Assembly: GCA_032622095.1 (NCBI GenBank)
Contig: CP136066.1
Location: forward strand, 98,353,319-98,417,318
Direction of reading: 5' to 3'
DNA length: 64,000 bases
Source of the DNA: Siphonodentalium dalli
Lineage: Eukaryota > Mollusca > Scaphopoda > Gadilida > Siphonodentaliidae
The position numbers and the translations under genes are program-made. Positions 36,567 through 47,500 of the stretch are shown in pieces (within the stretch, counting starts at the first letter, position 1; each line of letters starts with the position of its first letter). Below the pieces are notes generated by a model. The model searched no databases. It saw nothing but the letters and a program-made list of their open reading frames with translations, and was not told where the DNA came from.

Positions 36567-36622
36567 TGTACGCTCTATGTACGCTATATGTACGCTATAT
36601 GTTCGCTCTATGTACGCTCTAC
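36567..36622. repeat. 12-bp microsatellite TGTACGCTCTA
   Basis: About five units of (A)TGTACGCT(C/A)T(A) stand in tandem with single-base variants. Confidence 0.9.
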
Positions 36623-36803
36623 ACTGCAACTCGTCTTCCTGTTAGCATCCGAAGTTGACGGCCACCCTATTCATAAATGGTATTCAGACTGTTTAAAGGC
36701 CACATTGCATCCACGCTTTAATTGTCACTCGTAATTCATACCTCACAGTTATACTGAGCTAACAAATGGAATACCACTATGATTTTTACTTACAAAATAT
36801 ATA

Positions 36804-37147
36804 GAGGATCTCCATAGGGCTCAGTGTTAAATTTTGATCGCAACTGTAGCCAGCAAGAATGAACTGATCACATCAAATTTTTCAAAAATAAATGTAAGGG
36901 TCATAGCTAGTAGTTTTGAGAACTTTCAAATCGCATCGATCACCATTCGCCAGATGGCACAATCGATCGTTTTCTGTAAATACGAAACGCTCTCTAAATT
37001 ATGTTGACCCCGATTTAGGCTGACCCGCCAAAATTCAAGAATGGAAACAAGTCAATCCTGCAAACACACCTACTAGGCATACATAATCCGTTTTCAGATC
37101 GCTTTTAACAAACCAAAAATGCAAAATGACATAAGGAATCCGACTAT
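36804..37147 (-). repeat. Dispersed repeat, inverted copy of 1,611-1,957
   Basis: Read on the minus strand it starts TATAGTCGGATTCCTTATG and ends at CCCTATGGAGATCCTC. It aligns with the copy near the left edge of the window, differing by point changes and short indels. Confidence 0.8.
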
Positions 37148-37249
37148 ATGTATAGAATTATATTGTGCCTAAAAACTAAGTGTCTGCATGGCATGAGCGA
37201 TTTAGCTGACAATTTCTCAGAAAGAAAATAGAAAATAAACTTGCCAAGT

Positions 37250-37500
37250 TACCGATATATTAAAACTTCGGAACGGAAATCACAAGTGTTACATTGTTAA
37301 AAGAGCAAATTTATTTAGTTTTATATAATAAAATACTGAGGTGGGATATTTGAAGAATCGTGCATTTTGTGATAAAAGCATTAAACTTGGTATATACGTA
37401 TACTCGTATATGAACTTATTCTCAGGAATGTTTTTAAGCTTAATTCCATCGGTTGTATTGATATGTTGGTAACCATGGTTACGGCGGCCATCTTGTTTGT
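37250..37500 (-). repeat. Diverged repeat related to 40,210-40,445
   Basis: TGCATTTTGT-GT-AAAACA-TAAA-TTGG, a following GAATATAA/GAACTTAT block, and an end of GTTGCCATGACAACC (GTAACCATGGTTAC here) are shared with 40,210-40,445. Both lie in the same direction at intermediate divergence. The CCATGG-type imperfect palindrome marks one end. Neighbouring frames at 37,289-37,715 have no support. Confidence 0.5.
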
Positions 37501-37787
37501 GTGTTTGTCTGCAAGAATGGCATACTTTCATCTATAAAATCCTCTATACCAATATGTATGTGTATAACTCTATATATATGGGACTTGATCAAGTTATAAG
37601 ATGGCAGAAATTTAATTATATCTAACATCTTTAAACGATATAATGAGTCTATAAAGGTGTTATCATTCAATTCCAGCCATCTTATAAGGAAATAATAATT
37701 ATCCTTTGTAACCAATGTATAGTACTATAACAACACCTGTTTATCGTAAATATAAGAGTATGTTCAAATTATGGGAGAAACAATGAA

Positions 37788-38305
37788 GATTTTTTTGATG
37801 CGGTCATTTCAGAGTTTGACACAAATATTCGCAAAAAACGCACTGAATTATCTAACTTAGGATTCCAACTAGTTATAGGATCTATACTCTGTCTACTATC
37901 TGAATTCACGACTCTCTGCGAGAAAATAAATCGAACAGTTTTCATTGCATATTTAATTTTTGTTGGCAGCCATTTGCAGATCTAATTTATTTCTTGGAGA
38001 GAAAATCACCGTAACACAACATATAATGTCCAAAAAGACGAACTGTCTGCCAGATCTGCAAACGTGGTTGAACAATATTTATGTCCTTTTATGTTGTTTT
38101 GGTTCTGCAGGCGGCAACCAAAAAAAATAAATAAATAAATAAAATATTCAATGAAACATGTTTGATTGATTTTCTCGCAGACATGAAGTCATGATTTCAG
38201 ATAGTAGACAGGGTATAGACTCTAATTGATTCCTTAGCTAGATAATGTAGTGCTTTTTTTCCAAATATTTCTTGTCAAACTCTCAAATGACCGCCTAAAA
38301 AAATC
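37788..38305. mobile_element. Palindromic (foldback) MITE, 518 bp
   Basis: Arms of about 160 bp, 37,788-37,945 and 38,145-38,305, are inverted copies with roughly one change per ten bases. Both contain GCGGTCATTT-AGAGTTTGACA and CTGTCTACTATCTGAA, and the outer ends are GATTTTTTT/AAAAAAATC. The 200-bp centre includes a (AAAT)n tract at 38,130. Target duplications are unclear. Confidence 0.7.
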
Positions 38306-38381
38306 CCACCTTTAAAACACTTTAATTTTTTAATTAGAACATACCTCTTATATTGTGATATAAATTATTCAATCATAACTG

Positions 38382-38564
38382 ATGTTATTGCATGTTTTTG
38401 TGACGAACTGTACCAAACATACTGGAACAGATTTGAAAACTCGGTTCAAACTAAGGCAAACCAAATCACCTGAGCATTGCAACATATATATTAACTCTCC
38501 CACCAAAAGGGTGTTGTTTATCCTGCTGGACTATAGAATAGTGTTAGTGTTTGTAAATAATTAG
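38382..38564 (+). other. Unsupported short open frame
   Basis: A 60-residue frame with no splice sites or recognisable motif, in AT-rich DNA between two MITEs. No other feature is visible from 38,306 to 38,688. Confidence 0.1.
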
Positions 38565-38688
38565 GAAAAAACCCATCAGGAAATAAATTGGCAAGCACCG
38601 GAATAAAAATGAAATTCTTCGTCAGATCCATGTATCATAGTATACAACCGTGATATGTCATTTGAGAGTTACAAAATTACTGCATATT

Positions 38689-39083
38689 TGTGACCCGCCA
38701 TATCAAATCCAGTCGGAAGTCGGGATTTTTTTTACCCTGTGCCAATACAATTTTTTACGATTTTAATAATTTGTTCTTGTATTCTTTAACAATTTTTATA
38801 ATTTCACCAATACAGAGCCCCAGACAAACATGAGCAGACGACACTCTTCTATGTGCTTCTATATATGTGTGGGGCTCCCTGCAGGATAATGGATGTTTTT
38901 TTATTTTATGTCCTAAAAATTGTAAGAAACATTTATTTAAAAAACATGATAAAAAATTGTTAAGCCAATGTATTCTCTTATATATGCGAGGCGACCTATG
39001 GTCGACTCGCATATATAAGAAAATGCATTGGCACAGGATAAAAAATTCCCGACTTCCGACTGGATTTCATATGGCGGGTCACA
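38689..39083 (-). mobile_element. TGTGACCCGCC MITE, copy 1 (395 bp)
   Basis: The ends are inverted repeats of about 37 bp starting TGTGACCCGCCATATCAAAT and reaching AAGTCGGGA. An internal hairpin (GCCAATGTATTCTCTTATAT and its complement around GACCTATGGTCGAC) lies near the right end only. The copy at 61,990-62,450 has that hairpin at both ends and lies in the opposite orientation, so copy 1 lost its left hairpin. The flanking dinucleotides are TT/TT here and TA/TA at the other copy. Confidence 0.85.
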
Positions 39084-39189
39084 TTTGTTTAGCCATGCGT
39101 ATAGTCTGAAAGTTGTGGTAGTGTCGGCCGGGGTCTGATTTTACCAACACCGTTATACGGTGGCAATAGACATGTACTGCGTGTATATT

Positions 39190-39700
39190 ACTTTGAGTCA
39201 CATTTGGATATCAGGGGAGAGGTACTGATAAGTTTTCGAGTTTAATTATACCCCCACATTTCGGAGAATAAACTCCTGGATTGACTGTCCGTCAGTCCGC
39301 GGGGACATGTCTCAGCCATGCATTGGTTATGAGATCTGAATGAAATTTGGTATGGATGTGTGCTATCATGCCTTTCATGCTTTCAAATAGGTGAAAATTA
39401 TGTTGCTAAAATTTATCATTCTAGAGTTATGCTTCTTTGTTTATCTGGAAAACTTCGTTTTGTGTCGATCCGGGAGTATTATATCTCAGCCATGGGTTAT
39501 CGGATCTGAATTAGTTTTGGTATGACGGTTCGTAATCGCGACTGCTTTCAAAAGAGTGCGCTAATGACGTTGATTACATTTCGGTTCTAGAGTTATCGTT
39601 CTTTGTTTATTTTTAATTTGGGCTCCACTCTGTCCACCGACACACGAAAACGTATCTATAATTTTGACTTATTAGCGCGCGCACCGCGTGTATACTGTTC
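39190..39700 (+). repeat. Dispersed repeat with two internal subunits
   Basis: ATCTCAGCCATG, GATCTGAAT, TTTGGTATG, GCTTTCAAA, TTCTAGAGTTAT and TTCTTTGTTTAT occur in that order twice (about 39,308-39,442 and 39,483-39,613). The leader CTGTCCGTCAGTCCGCGGGG lies at 39,284. The wording resembles a widespread invertebrate interspersed repeat of unknown coding capacity. Confidence 0.6.
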
Positions 39701-40209
39701 GGCAATTTCTTGATAGCCGTGGTCCCATGGGCATTTTATTTATAGATAATTGGTTTTTCCGGTTTAAAAGTCGAACTGCGCGACCAGGAGGCCGAGTCCG
39801 GTAAAAGGTGTAGTTGGGAATTTCAATTTCGTTTATTGTCCTTCACATTATTATGCCAATAATGCTGATTTTTGGTTTGTGACAAGCTATGTCAATTACC
39901 AATAAAAGAAATTTAAAAGATAATTTGTAAGTCTTATATTTCAACTTTTATAGATATGTTTCGTTCTGCAGCCCACTGAGGGTTGTAGTCGGAGACGGCC
40001 GCCGGTTCGTTAATTATGTGCTGGTTGTTATTGTTATTTTAACGGAATTCTGAGTTGGTCATTCGCGAAACCAATATATTTTATATTCTATAATTACAAT
40101 CATGGGTATATAATATATGATCTTGAGTGCGTTAGCATTTCTGACTATGGTTTTCTTGTGTAACATGTCTTTTTTCTGGGCTGCTGTCAAACGTAAAGTA
40201 CGTGGCCAT

Positions 40210-40445
40210 TTTTTGTTGCTAAGGAAACGGTATGTAATCCATCCATATTATACATAGTTTGAGAAACATCTCAGCAGCCAGGATACACACTATAGTGTTG
40301 CGAATTGTGCCGTGAATAGATGGTAACATAATGCATTTTGTAGTAAAAACACTAAATTTGGCACACACGAACAACACGTGAATATAAGTTAATTGGGATA
40401 TCACGCAGAGCTGCAAATTGCCTACCGTTGCCATGACAACCATTT
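40210..40445 (-). repeat. Diverged repeat related to 37,250-37,500
   Basis: Shares GCATTTTGTAGTAAAAACAC and an end in CCGTTGCCATGACAACC with the 37-kb copy. The GTTGCCATGACAAC palindrome would also fit an RFX-type site, but its place at the repeat end is the simpler reading. Confidence 0.45.
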
Positions 40446-40738
40446 TGGGGAAAACGTCAGTTTGTCTTCAAATTCTAGATATTATATGAATTGTTATGGA
40501 ACATACAGGAAATGCATGCCTGTTCGCATGTAGAAACGTATCACTCACCTCTGAATCCTTTGCCATGACCCTGAAAAAGGATTAAATGCGTCAGTTTACC
40601 GTAGCAACGAGTGTGTATTTTATTTTATAAACCGGTTCACACCCCTCGGCCAATAAAATCGATTAAATCCATCACTCAGATGGCTGGCCATAATCCCCAT
40701 ATATGGAGGTGTGCCAGTACTAATAGATAGACCATATT

Positions 40739-41924
40739 CAGTGTTCGCGCTGTCGGTAGCCAAATTAGCCAATGGCTAATCTTTTTCGAATTTGGCTAAT
40801 AAAAATTTCATTTGGCTAAACTTTTGGCTAAACTTTTTTTGAACCCAAATGGAGACTGAAAACATGGAGCAAGAAAGCTAATTGATAAAAGCGCTCAATA
40901 GATCGACATTCAAGAAGAAGTTAGGTGACGAAAGTATTTCATTATTTTCGTACTTATGAAATATCGTACAAAGGGAATCCCGATCGACAACTCTATCAAC
41001 CAAGCGATCACAAAGTGATATGCAATCATCTTTAGTTTTCACAAGACGGACATTCAAAGACGCGTGGACATTAAACCGTGGTTGAATTATGACAATTTGA
41101 AGAAAGCAATGTTTTGTAAAGTGCATTGACGCCGATATATAAGCAATTTGTTCGTAACATGTGCAGGCTGTTTTAATCTGGAGAAAGATTACGTCACTCT
41201 GCACGAAGCAGCAAAAGGTCATTATTAATTTTTACATTTAATCCCCTAATCCCCCATTAAGCCCATTGTCTGTCTGGTCACTCACGGCGCGCTTGCACAA
41301 TGCATGTTTATGATGACATTGTATTTATGACGGTCGAGGTTTATGAGCACCAAGTGTAAGACAATAGCTTAATCAGCCAAATGTGAATCACGACAGATAT
41401 TTTGTGGCTATTTGTCGTCAATACCGATACAGTCAAAATAATATGCATACTTTTATGACAGATTGTAATTTGATAATGGCGTAACAATATTAAGTTATTA
41501 GTTTCCAGATGTCACTTAGATATTTTCGCAAGGATAAATATTTAATGATTTAAAAATAGATATTGATATAAAACAAAAAAATAATGACATTAAGAAGGAC
41601 AATCCCGGGTTACCCCCCCCCCCCCCCCCCCCCCGAAATCACTCTTTCACATAAAGATTAATAAATTTTTAATAAATGATATATATAAAAATACTTCTAG
41701 TTCATCAAAATTATTTAAATTATTGTGTATTTTACCTTTGTCTGTTAGATTTTATGTTTTAGTCATTAATTGTGAACCGACCAGAAAACGATGATTTAAT
41801 TTGGCCAATTTGTTTTTTAATTTGGCCAAAAAACATTTGGCTAAAGTTTTTTTCATTTGGCTAATAAAATTTTCATTTGGCTAAACTTTTGGCTAAAGTT
41901 TTTTTCGGTCCAGCGCGAACACTG
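40739..41924. mobile_element. hAT-type non-autonomous element, 1,186 bp, with 8-bp TSD
   Basis: Terminal inverted repeats CAGTGTTCGCGCTG and CAGCGCGAACACTG bound the element. It is flanked on both sides by the identical 8-bp word ACCATATT (40,731-40,738 and 41,925-41,932). CAG...CTG ends with an 8-bp duplication are the hallmark of the hAT superfamily. Both subterminal regions carry clusters of TTTGGCTAA repeats, reading the same way on the plus strand; such clusters often serve as transposase binding sites. A C22 run lies at about 41,612-41,633. A 114-residue minus-strand frame (40,878-41,222) has no motif I recognise and is too short for a transposase. Confidence 0.92.
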
Positions 41925-41932
41925 ACCATATT

Positions 41933-42950
41933 TCTTGTATGAATCTGTATGTCGCCGGGGCCAAAATATAGACTTGAGCTATAACTCACCCAGAAATTGA
42001 GATTAATTGGAGAGTAATTGAACAGGAGAGCAGAGCGGAAGGTATGACATTCTAACATTCTTCTACCGATGCCCAAGCGGGTTATAAACTATACATAATA
42101 CTTATGTGCGTTCAGATGCGATTTAATTATTTTTGCTTTCATGCACAGGGGGCGGACAAAAATTCAAGACACGTATGTTGGGGGTGAGCAGAAAATCAGT
42201 TGTTTTCCCACCAAAATATTTTGTTTTCCTTCATGATGAAGTAATGTGTAGTCCTAGAAGTTCAACAAATATAATTTAAACCCTTTAAACTACATTTAGA
42301 CATTCACATGTTGTATATGTGGCATGCACACGTGGGGGCCTCTGGGCTGATATATTCAGTTTGTTCATATTTTACTGCACCACAAGTTCTCATTTCAACC
42401 GTCTCATGGATATATAACCTGACATAACATATAACTACATATAGCATCAATGAGATAAAATAACTTTTCAAATAAACATTTATTTTCAATAAAGTAAACA
42501 AATATGCTGGTTAGTTAACAAGAAAAGAAATAGGGGGTATCCAATGTATCCTGAAATACCTGCAGATTTGAATGGATATTAGAAGTATATATCATGAGTG
42601 ACGACAGTGTATATGTTCATATTGCATCCCATGTAGATGAGATAATACAAATATCTACTAAATTTTTGTAGAGGCTATGTATATTATTATGTATTATTAA
42701 ATTTATATATGTTTAAATTTCTTCATTTGTAAACTGTTCCCCCAATAAATTGGCGCATCCATAAGTCCTTACATCTGTCTACTTTGAATGACAACTTCAG
42801 TCATGGTTAATGCATGAGTGGTCGTGATTAATGATCGAGTGGCTAGAAATATATATAGAACTAGAATATCAAAGCATTGTGAGGGCTTGAGACATTTTCG
42901 TTCTGACAGTCCAGTCAAAATGCCATTAAATGATTGTTATAGGTCGCCCG
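41933..42950. other. Intergenic stretch with no recognised feature
   Basis: AT-rich sequence with short frames only and no splice-supported exon, RNA gene or element end. Confidence 0.4.
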
Positions 42951-44359
42951 TAACTGAAGTTGTGCCGATTGATTCATGTGATTGAATATTGATTATGCAG
43001 TCTGAAACGTTAATCTTCCTTCATGTGACGTCACACGAGGGACTACTAGCGACATACAGTGTCAGACTTGAAAGGCAGTCTCAATTGGCTTGTATTTACT
43101 CGTTGTTTGCACAGATACGGCTGGACCATCGGAGCTGAAAAGTTGCACATATGAAAACTTTATCCCGGGGAATCTTATTAGGTCCCGCTGACATCAAATT
43201 TCTTAAAAGGGCACTAATAATTAATTACATTAGATAATTAATTATATACACAACATTGTTGCAATCTGGTCGGTACAATTGCAACACGTGGATAATTTGA
43301 CACGTAGAGTGTCATGAGATAGATGCCGTTGACGTCAGATGGCATAATGGGCATATATGAACAACACAGAGCGTTCCTTGTGTAGAAAAATTGTTACAGA
43401 TGGGTCTCCTGACCAGGGGAATGGCATGGGATAGGCTCATCGTCTCATGTTCCATCACCCATGCATAATGGCTGAACTGAGAATAAAACATTATATACTT
43501 ACCTTTGATCTCAGATGACTTAAAGTGGGATTAATAGATTATATGATAATATAAAAAGCGTTTATTATCATTCCAGAAGATGTGTGGGGAAATTGGTGGC
43601 CGATTTTAAATAACAGTCTAACACCTCTATCCTGATTCCATTTACGACATGTATATACACAACGCGACATATATGTAACCCCTGACTAATACTCGTCCTA
43701 TCATATGGTTTTACCACCAATTTCCCACATATCTTCTAGACTGATAATATACTTTTTTTATTGATAATATAATTTATTCCCCTTTTAAGTCAGCGGAAGT
43801 CAAAGGTAAGTAAGTAGTGCTTTATTCTCAGCCAGTATACAACTATCCACTGACATTCCCCTGGTCAGGTGACCCATCTGTAAAATTGTTATACATAAGG
43901 AACACTCGTTATTGCTCACATTTGCCCCTTTAAATCATCTTAGGTCAACGGCATCTATCGCATTATACTCTATACTTGTCAATTTATCCACGTGTTTAAA
44001 TTTTCACCGACCAGATTGTGTCCATTTTGAGCATATATTCAATTATTTAATTGAATTCATTATTAGTGCCCCCTTAAGACATCTTATGTCAACAGGACCG
44101 ATATAATAATATTCCTCTGGTCAAATTACCCATATGTATACATTTTCAGTTCCGATGGTCCAGTCGTTTCTGCATAAACAATCAGTTTCGATAAAAGCCA
44201 ATTGCGACAGGCTTTCAAGTGTGACACTGTGAGTCGCTAGTAGTCCCTCGTGTGACGTCACACGAAGGAAGATTAACGATTCAGACTGCATAATTCTTAA
44301 ATTATCTTAATGTAATATTCAATCGCATTAATCGTCATAACTTCAGTTACGGGCGACCT
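42951..44359. mobile_element. 1.4-kb palindromic foldback element
   Basis: The ends AGGTCGCCCGTAACTGAAGT and its complement are exact. The two arms of roughly 650 bp are colinear inverted copies at moderate divergence. Matching landmarks are TGACGTCACACGAGGGACTA (43,026) with its complement (44,246), GATGGTCCAGTCGT/CGGCTGGACCATC, GACCAGGGGAATG (43,411) with CATTCCCCTGGTC (43,853), and GGGGAAATTGGTGG with CCACCAATTTCCC. The centre is near 43,650. No transposase is seen, and the flanking duplication is not obvious. Confidence 0.85.
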
Positions 44360-44500
44360 GTCACAAAAATCTTTTCGGCAACGTGCTCAATGGATTAGAG
44401 GGCATTAATAAAAATACACCGGTGTAATCCTTTACGGCATCTAAAGATATTTAAAGGATACATATGGATTTTGGGTGCATACCATAATTATTTCATGAGT

Positions 44501-44542
44501 GACTAGTAGTGGAAATATCAATTGATATTTCCACTGCTAGTC
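44501..44542. repeat. Perfectly apposed 21-bp inverted repeat
   Basis: GACTAGTAGTGGAAATATCA is followed without a spacer by its complement, with one mismatch in 21 bp. It could extrude as a hairpin or be a decayed palindromic MITE centre. Confidence 0.85.
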
Positions 44543-45046
44543 CCTCTTAATAGGTGATTCACTCAAAACACCATAGGTGTTCTATTTATTATACGTTTTA
44601 ACCATATCGATACTTATTTGTAATGTATTAATACTCCTTAATTAATGCCAATTATTTCTCACAAAGCGTACATAACAGTTCAGTTGAAAATTGATTGTTG
44701 TTGTCACCAGCTGATAGTCAACGAACCACTTTCAAATGGCTACAAATTAGTCTTCCGCTAAAGAAAATATTTCCCACAAATTATCAAATAATTATGGACG
44801 AATGCTAATTTAATATCCTAAAACAACATAGTCGGATTATTCAGAACTATTTTTGACCATGGATACCTACCATCCACAATAATAATGTTAGCCCGAAACA
44901 TTAGCAAGGGCAATAAATACCTGGGGTACATCGTAGAGTGCCCCCTCTTCCACAAATATTTTGGACGGCTCATAATTACAGTCTAATAGATATACGAAAG
45001 ATTGATTCCAGATTTGTTAGTCATAATAATATATGTATCTACTTAC
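44543..45046 (-). other. Presumed first intron of the minus-strand PAN gene
   Basis: Sequence immediately downstream of the GTAAGT donor at 45,046-45,041. No acceptor-framed second exon was found here. Confidence 0.35.
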
Positions 45047-45364
45047 CGGGTTTCTTTGGTAAATATATGCTGTATCCCCCTTTGTCGTCAGTGTCGTAAT
45101 ATTTTGTGTTGAGCATGAGCTTAGAATGCAGTTGTCAGGTCCCGCACGTTCTGTGGTGTACGTGGCAGATTTGCAAACTTGATATTTCAGACACAAGCCT
45201 CCACACTCAATGTCGCTCTCAGCGGAAACTGATTGTGTATTGGTGAAGTTTGTCGTCTTTCCTGGCACTATCTCAAAAGTCGCGCTTTGTAGTGTTATGC
45301 ATCTACAGCCAATTAATAGAGTTATTAGACACACCAACAGAAAAAGTTTCTGACATCCAGCCAT
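45047..45364 (-). CDS. First coding exon of a second PAN-like secreted protein
   Basis: The first ATG of the frame is at 45,364-45,362; the longer frame begins at a TTG and is not used. Residues 2-22 form a signal peptide (KLFLLVCLITLLIGC). The mature part carries ECGGLCLKYQVCKSATY, then NCILSSC, which is the C-x3-C-x5-C-x-x-x-x-Y...C-x-L order of PAN/apple domains. There are three N-glycosylation sequons (NFT, NTQ-adjacent, NIT). Translation reaches CAAAGAAACCCG at an excellent donor (CCG|GTAAGT), phase 0, after 106 codons. Only this exon is visible; later exons should lie at lower coordinates. It differs from the 8,377 exon in strand, in splice phase and in residues outside the cysteines, so this is a related fold rather than a recent duplicate. 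Confidence 0.6.
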
Positions 45365-46138
45365 CGTATATACACTTGACAAGACTAATCAACATATAAC
45401 GTTGGTTCAATCGCTGTGAAATCTCAAATATAATTATTTGTCCACAATGCATCTCGTTCATTGTCTCAATAAACTCCCAGTTCTCGGGTCTGAACCATTC
45501 AATATTATCAGACCTTTGTGTCTTTGTGTGATGAATTCACAGGATTTAAGCCAGTGTGTATTTCCTCATATAACTGCCACGCTCCGAGTAAACCAAGTAG
45601 TTGAACCGTGATTTATAAAGCGAATGGTTGTGGCGATGCCATGGATGTCTTCCGGCCAAGCACAATATCGAAAATGCAACTTGTGCCGTCGTCATGGTCG
45701 CCGAAGACTTGAATGTTTCAAGCTGCTATAGCAATATTGATTCACTCAAAACGAAATGAAAACAATTCGTTGAGATCTATATATAAAGGTCACCATTAAT
45801 GTCTTATTTCTGCATGACCGTTATCGTCAATGCACTATTTAAAAAAAACAATTAAAACAAAACACGAGAGATGAATGCACCAGACCCAAGCTGGGCTAAT
45901 ATCACTGACTATATATATACGGTCACCCAACACGCACGTCCCGTTCGACATGTCCCTGTATTGTGTTGATTGATAAACCAGCTGGTCGGGTCTCAGTCGA
46001 CGGCGATATGGATTCCGGGCCAGCTACCACACAATCGCTGACTATATTATAATTAATCTGCCTTCAAAATTATATATCATTTATCGTGATAAAAAAGGTA
46101 AGGTGATGATACAATCGTTTAATATATTGTTTACATAC
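45365..46138 (-). other. Upstream flank of the PAN-like exon
   Basis: Non-coding between two minus-strand exon candidates. It may hold the promoter of the 45,364 gene and the 3' flank or intron of whatever gene owns the 46,139-46,469 exon. Confidence 0.3.
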
Positions 46139-46469
46139 GTTTTCTGATAGAGCGACAAATCGAAATTCTCTGAAAAACTAGGCTTTCCTGATATACGCAT
46201 GTTTGATGCCATCATGCTCGGGAAAGGCTGCCCGCTATTCGAAGCGCCCAATTGACCTAATCCGAAGACATACAGGCAAGATAACTCCCGCCCACATTTC
46301 TGCATGGACGTAAAGTCTATTATAGAACAGTACCGGGACGGGACTCGGACCAAAACAGCATCAACCCATTCAACCGATATCCGAAGCTGTTGTGGACCGT
46401 GCAAACTTGGTCGAGTGTTATCACAACAAAGATTCTTGGAAGTACACGTAATTTTCATCGGAGCCTGCT
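46139..46469 (-). CDS. Candidate internal exon, unknown protein
   Basis: On the minus strand CTAATTTTTAGCAG| (acceptor) opens a 331-bp frame ending at AAAAC|GTATGT (donor). It enters at phase 1 and leaves at phase 2, with 109 complete codons. The translation is GC-richer than its surroundings and protein-like, with stretches such as LRISVEWVDAVLVRVPSRYC and CLYVFGLGQLGASNSGQPF and five cysteines, suggesting an extracellular segment. I recognise no domain. It lies upstream of the 45,364 signal-peptide exon on the same strand, so it should belong to a different gene or be an isolated relic. The other two frames are closed early. Confidence 0.4.
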
Positions 46470-46764
46470 CTGCTAAAAATTAGGTTCCTCTTGGAACACT
46501 ATGTTGGTTCTCAGCATCTTAAATTTATTGTCAAACGTGCTGAATTTGCTATACTGTCAAGATCTTACCAAGAATTACGTCGCTCACTGAAGTACCGTTA
46601 ACATCTCTTCAAAGTAGTAATATCCAGGAAATTAAAATAAGTCAGAAGATTTTGTCTTACAGAGTGACTGATTGTAAATTTGAGGTGATGGCTTCATCAA
46701 CTCTTGATGCCAAATCCTCTTCTTCTCTGTCAGACTTCGTGAGCATTTGTTCACACTCACTTAA
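46470..46764. other. Intergenic flank up to the TTAA target
   Basis: No supported feature. It ends in the TTAA at 46,761-46,764 that abuts the large foldback element. Confidence 0.35.
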
Positions 46765-47046
46765 AGGTACTCGATTCGATCAGACGGTCCATATACCATC
46801 AATATACAACAACAACATTTCTTCAAAATACTGCTAACCCATGTCAACTATGGTATCAAATTTCCCAAAACTTGTTATTTATCAACATTTTGTTCAACAA
46901 AATATGGCCATATTATCACTAAAGTATCACGAAATTTGACTGTATTACCACTTGATTTTAGAGTTATCCATCTTCAATTTTACCCGAGACCCTCCGTTTG
47001 TCCACGTGTTTCTGGGCCACATATTATTACACATCTCGAGAAATCG

Positions 47047-47500
47047 GTGTGACTAATTACCGCCCGGGACCGCCCGGGGACCGCCCGGGGACCGCCCGGG
47101 ACCGCCCGGGCGGCCCAACGAGCCCGTGGACACAATATCTCGACGGTATAACGTAGCGACATGCCACCTGAGGGCAACATAGAAAAATTTACTCGCTCGC
47201 TCGTCTCCGGCCGGTCATATTAACCCCACAAATGCCGATATTGGCTAAAAGAGCCTGGGTGATTACTGGTGTCTTCGTGTGTGTTCAGACAGATTATTTT
47301 GGTGATTCTCGGTAGTGCAATAAGTGCAATACACCTGAGTGTTAATTCCATGTATTGACTCGTTGACGCGTCCACGGCCGATGTTATTAACCCCTCAAAT
47401 TCCGGTAAAATAGTGTATAAACAAAAGAACCTTGGAACCGCCCGGGACCGCCCGGGCGGCCCCATGGGCCCGTGGACACTATATCTCGACGTTATAACAT
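47047..47500 (+). repeat. Left inner inverted end of the foldback element
   Basis: It starts GTGACTAATTACCGCCCGGG, has several CCGCCCGGGGA repeats, one variant satellite unit, and a unique block of about 220 bp (GATATTGGCTAAA to GACGCGTCCACGGCC) not found elsewhere in the satellite. The right end at 56,620-57,055 is its inverted copy with very few differences, for example GAGCC versus TAGCC. Confidence 0.9.

Noticed and set aside
40878..41222. 114-residue frame inside the hAT-like element as a transposase remnant
   Set aside because: No BED finger, RNase H-like or hAT dimerisation motif is visible, and frames of this length occur by chance in AT-rich DNA.
45365..45382. Six-codon extension upstream of the minus-strand PAN exon ATG
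   Set aside because: It begins with TTG. The ATG at 45,364 directly precedes the signal peptide.
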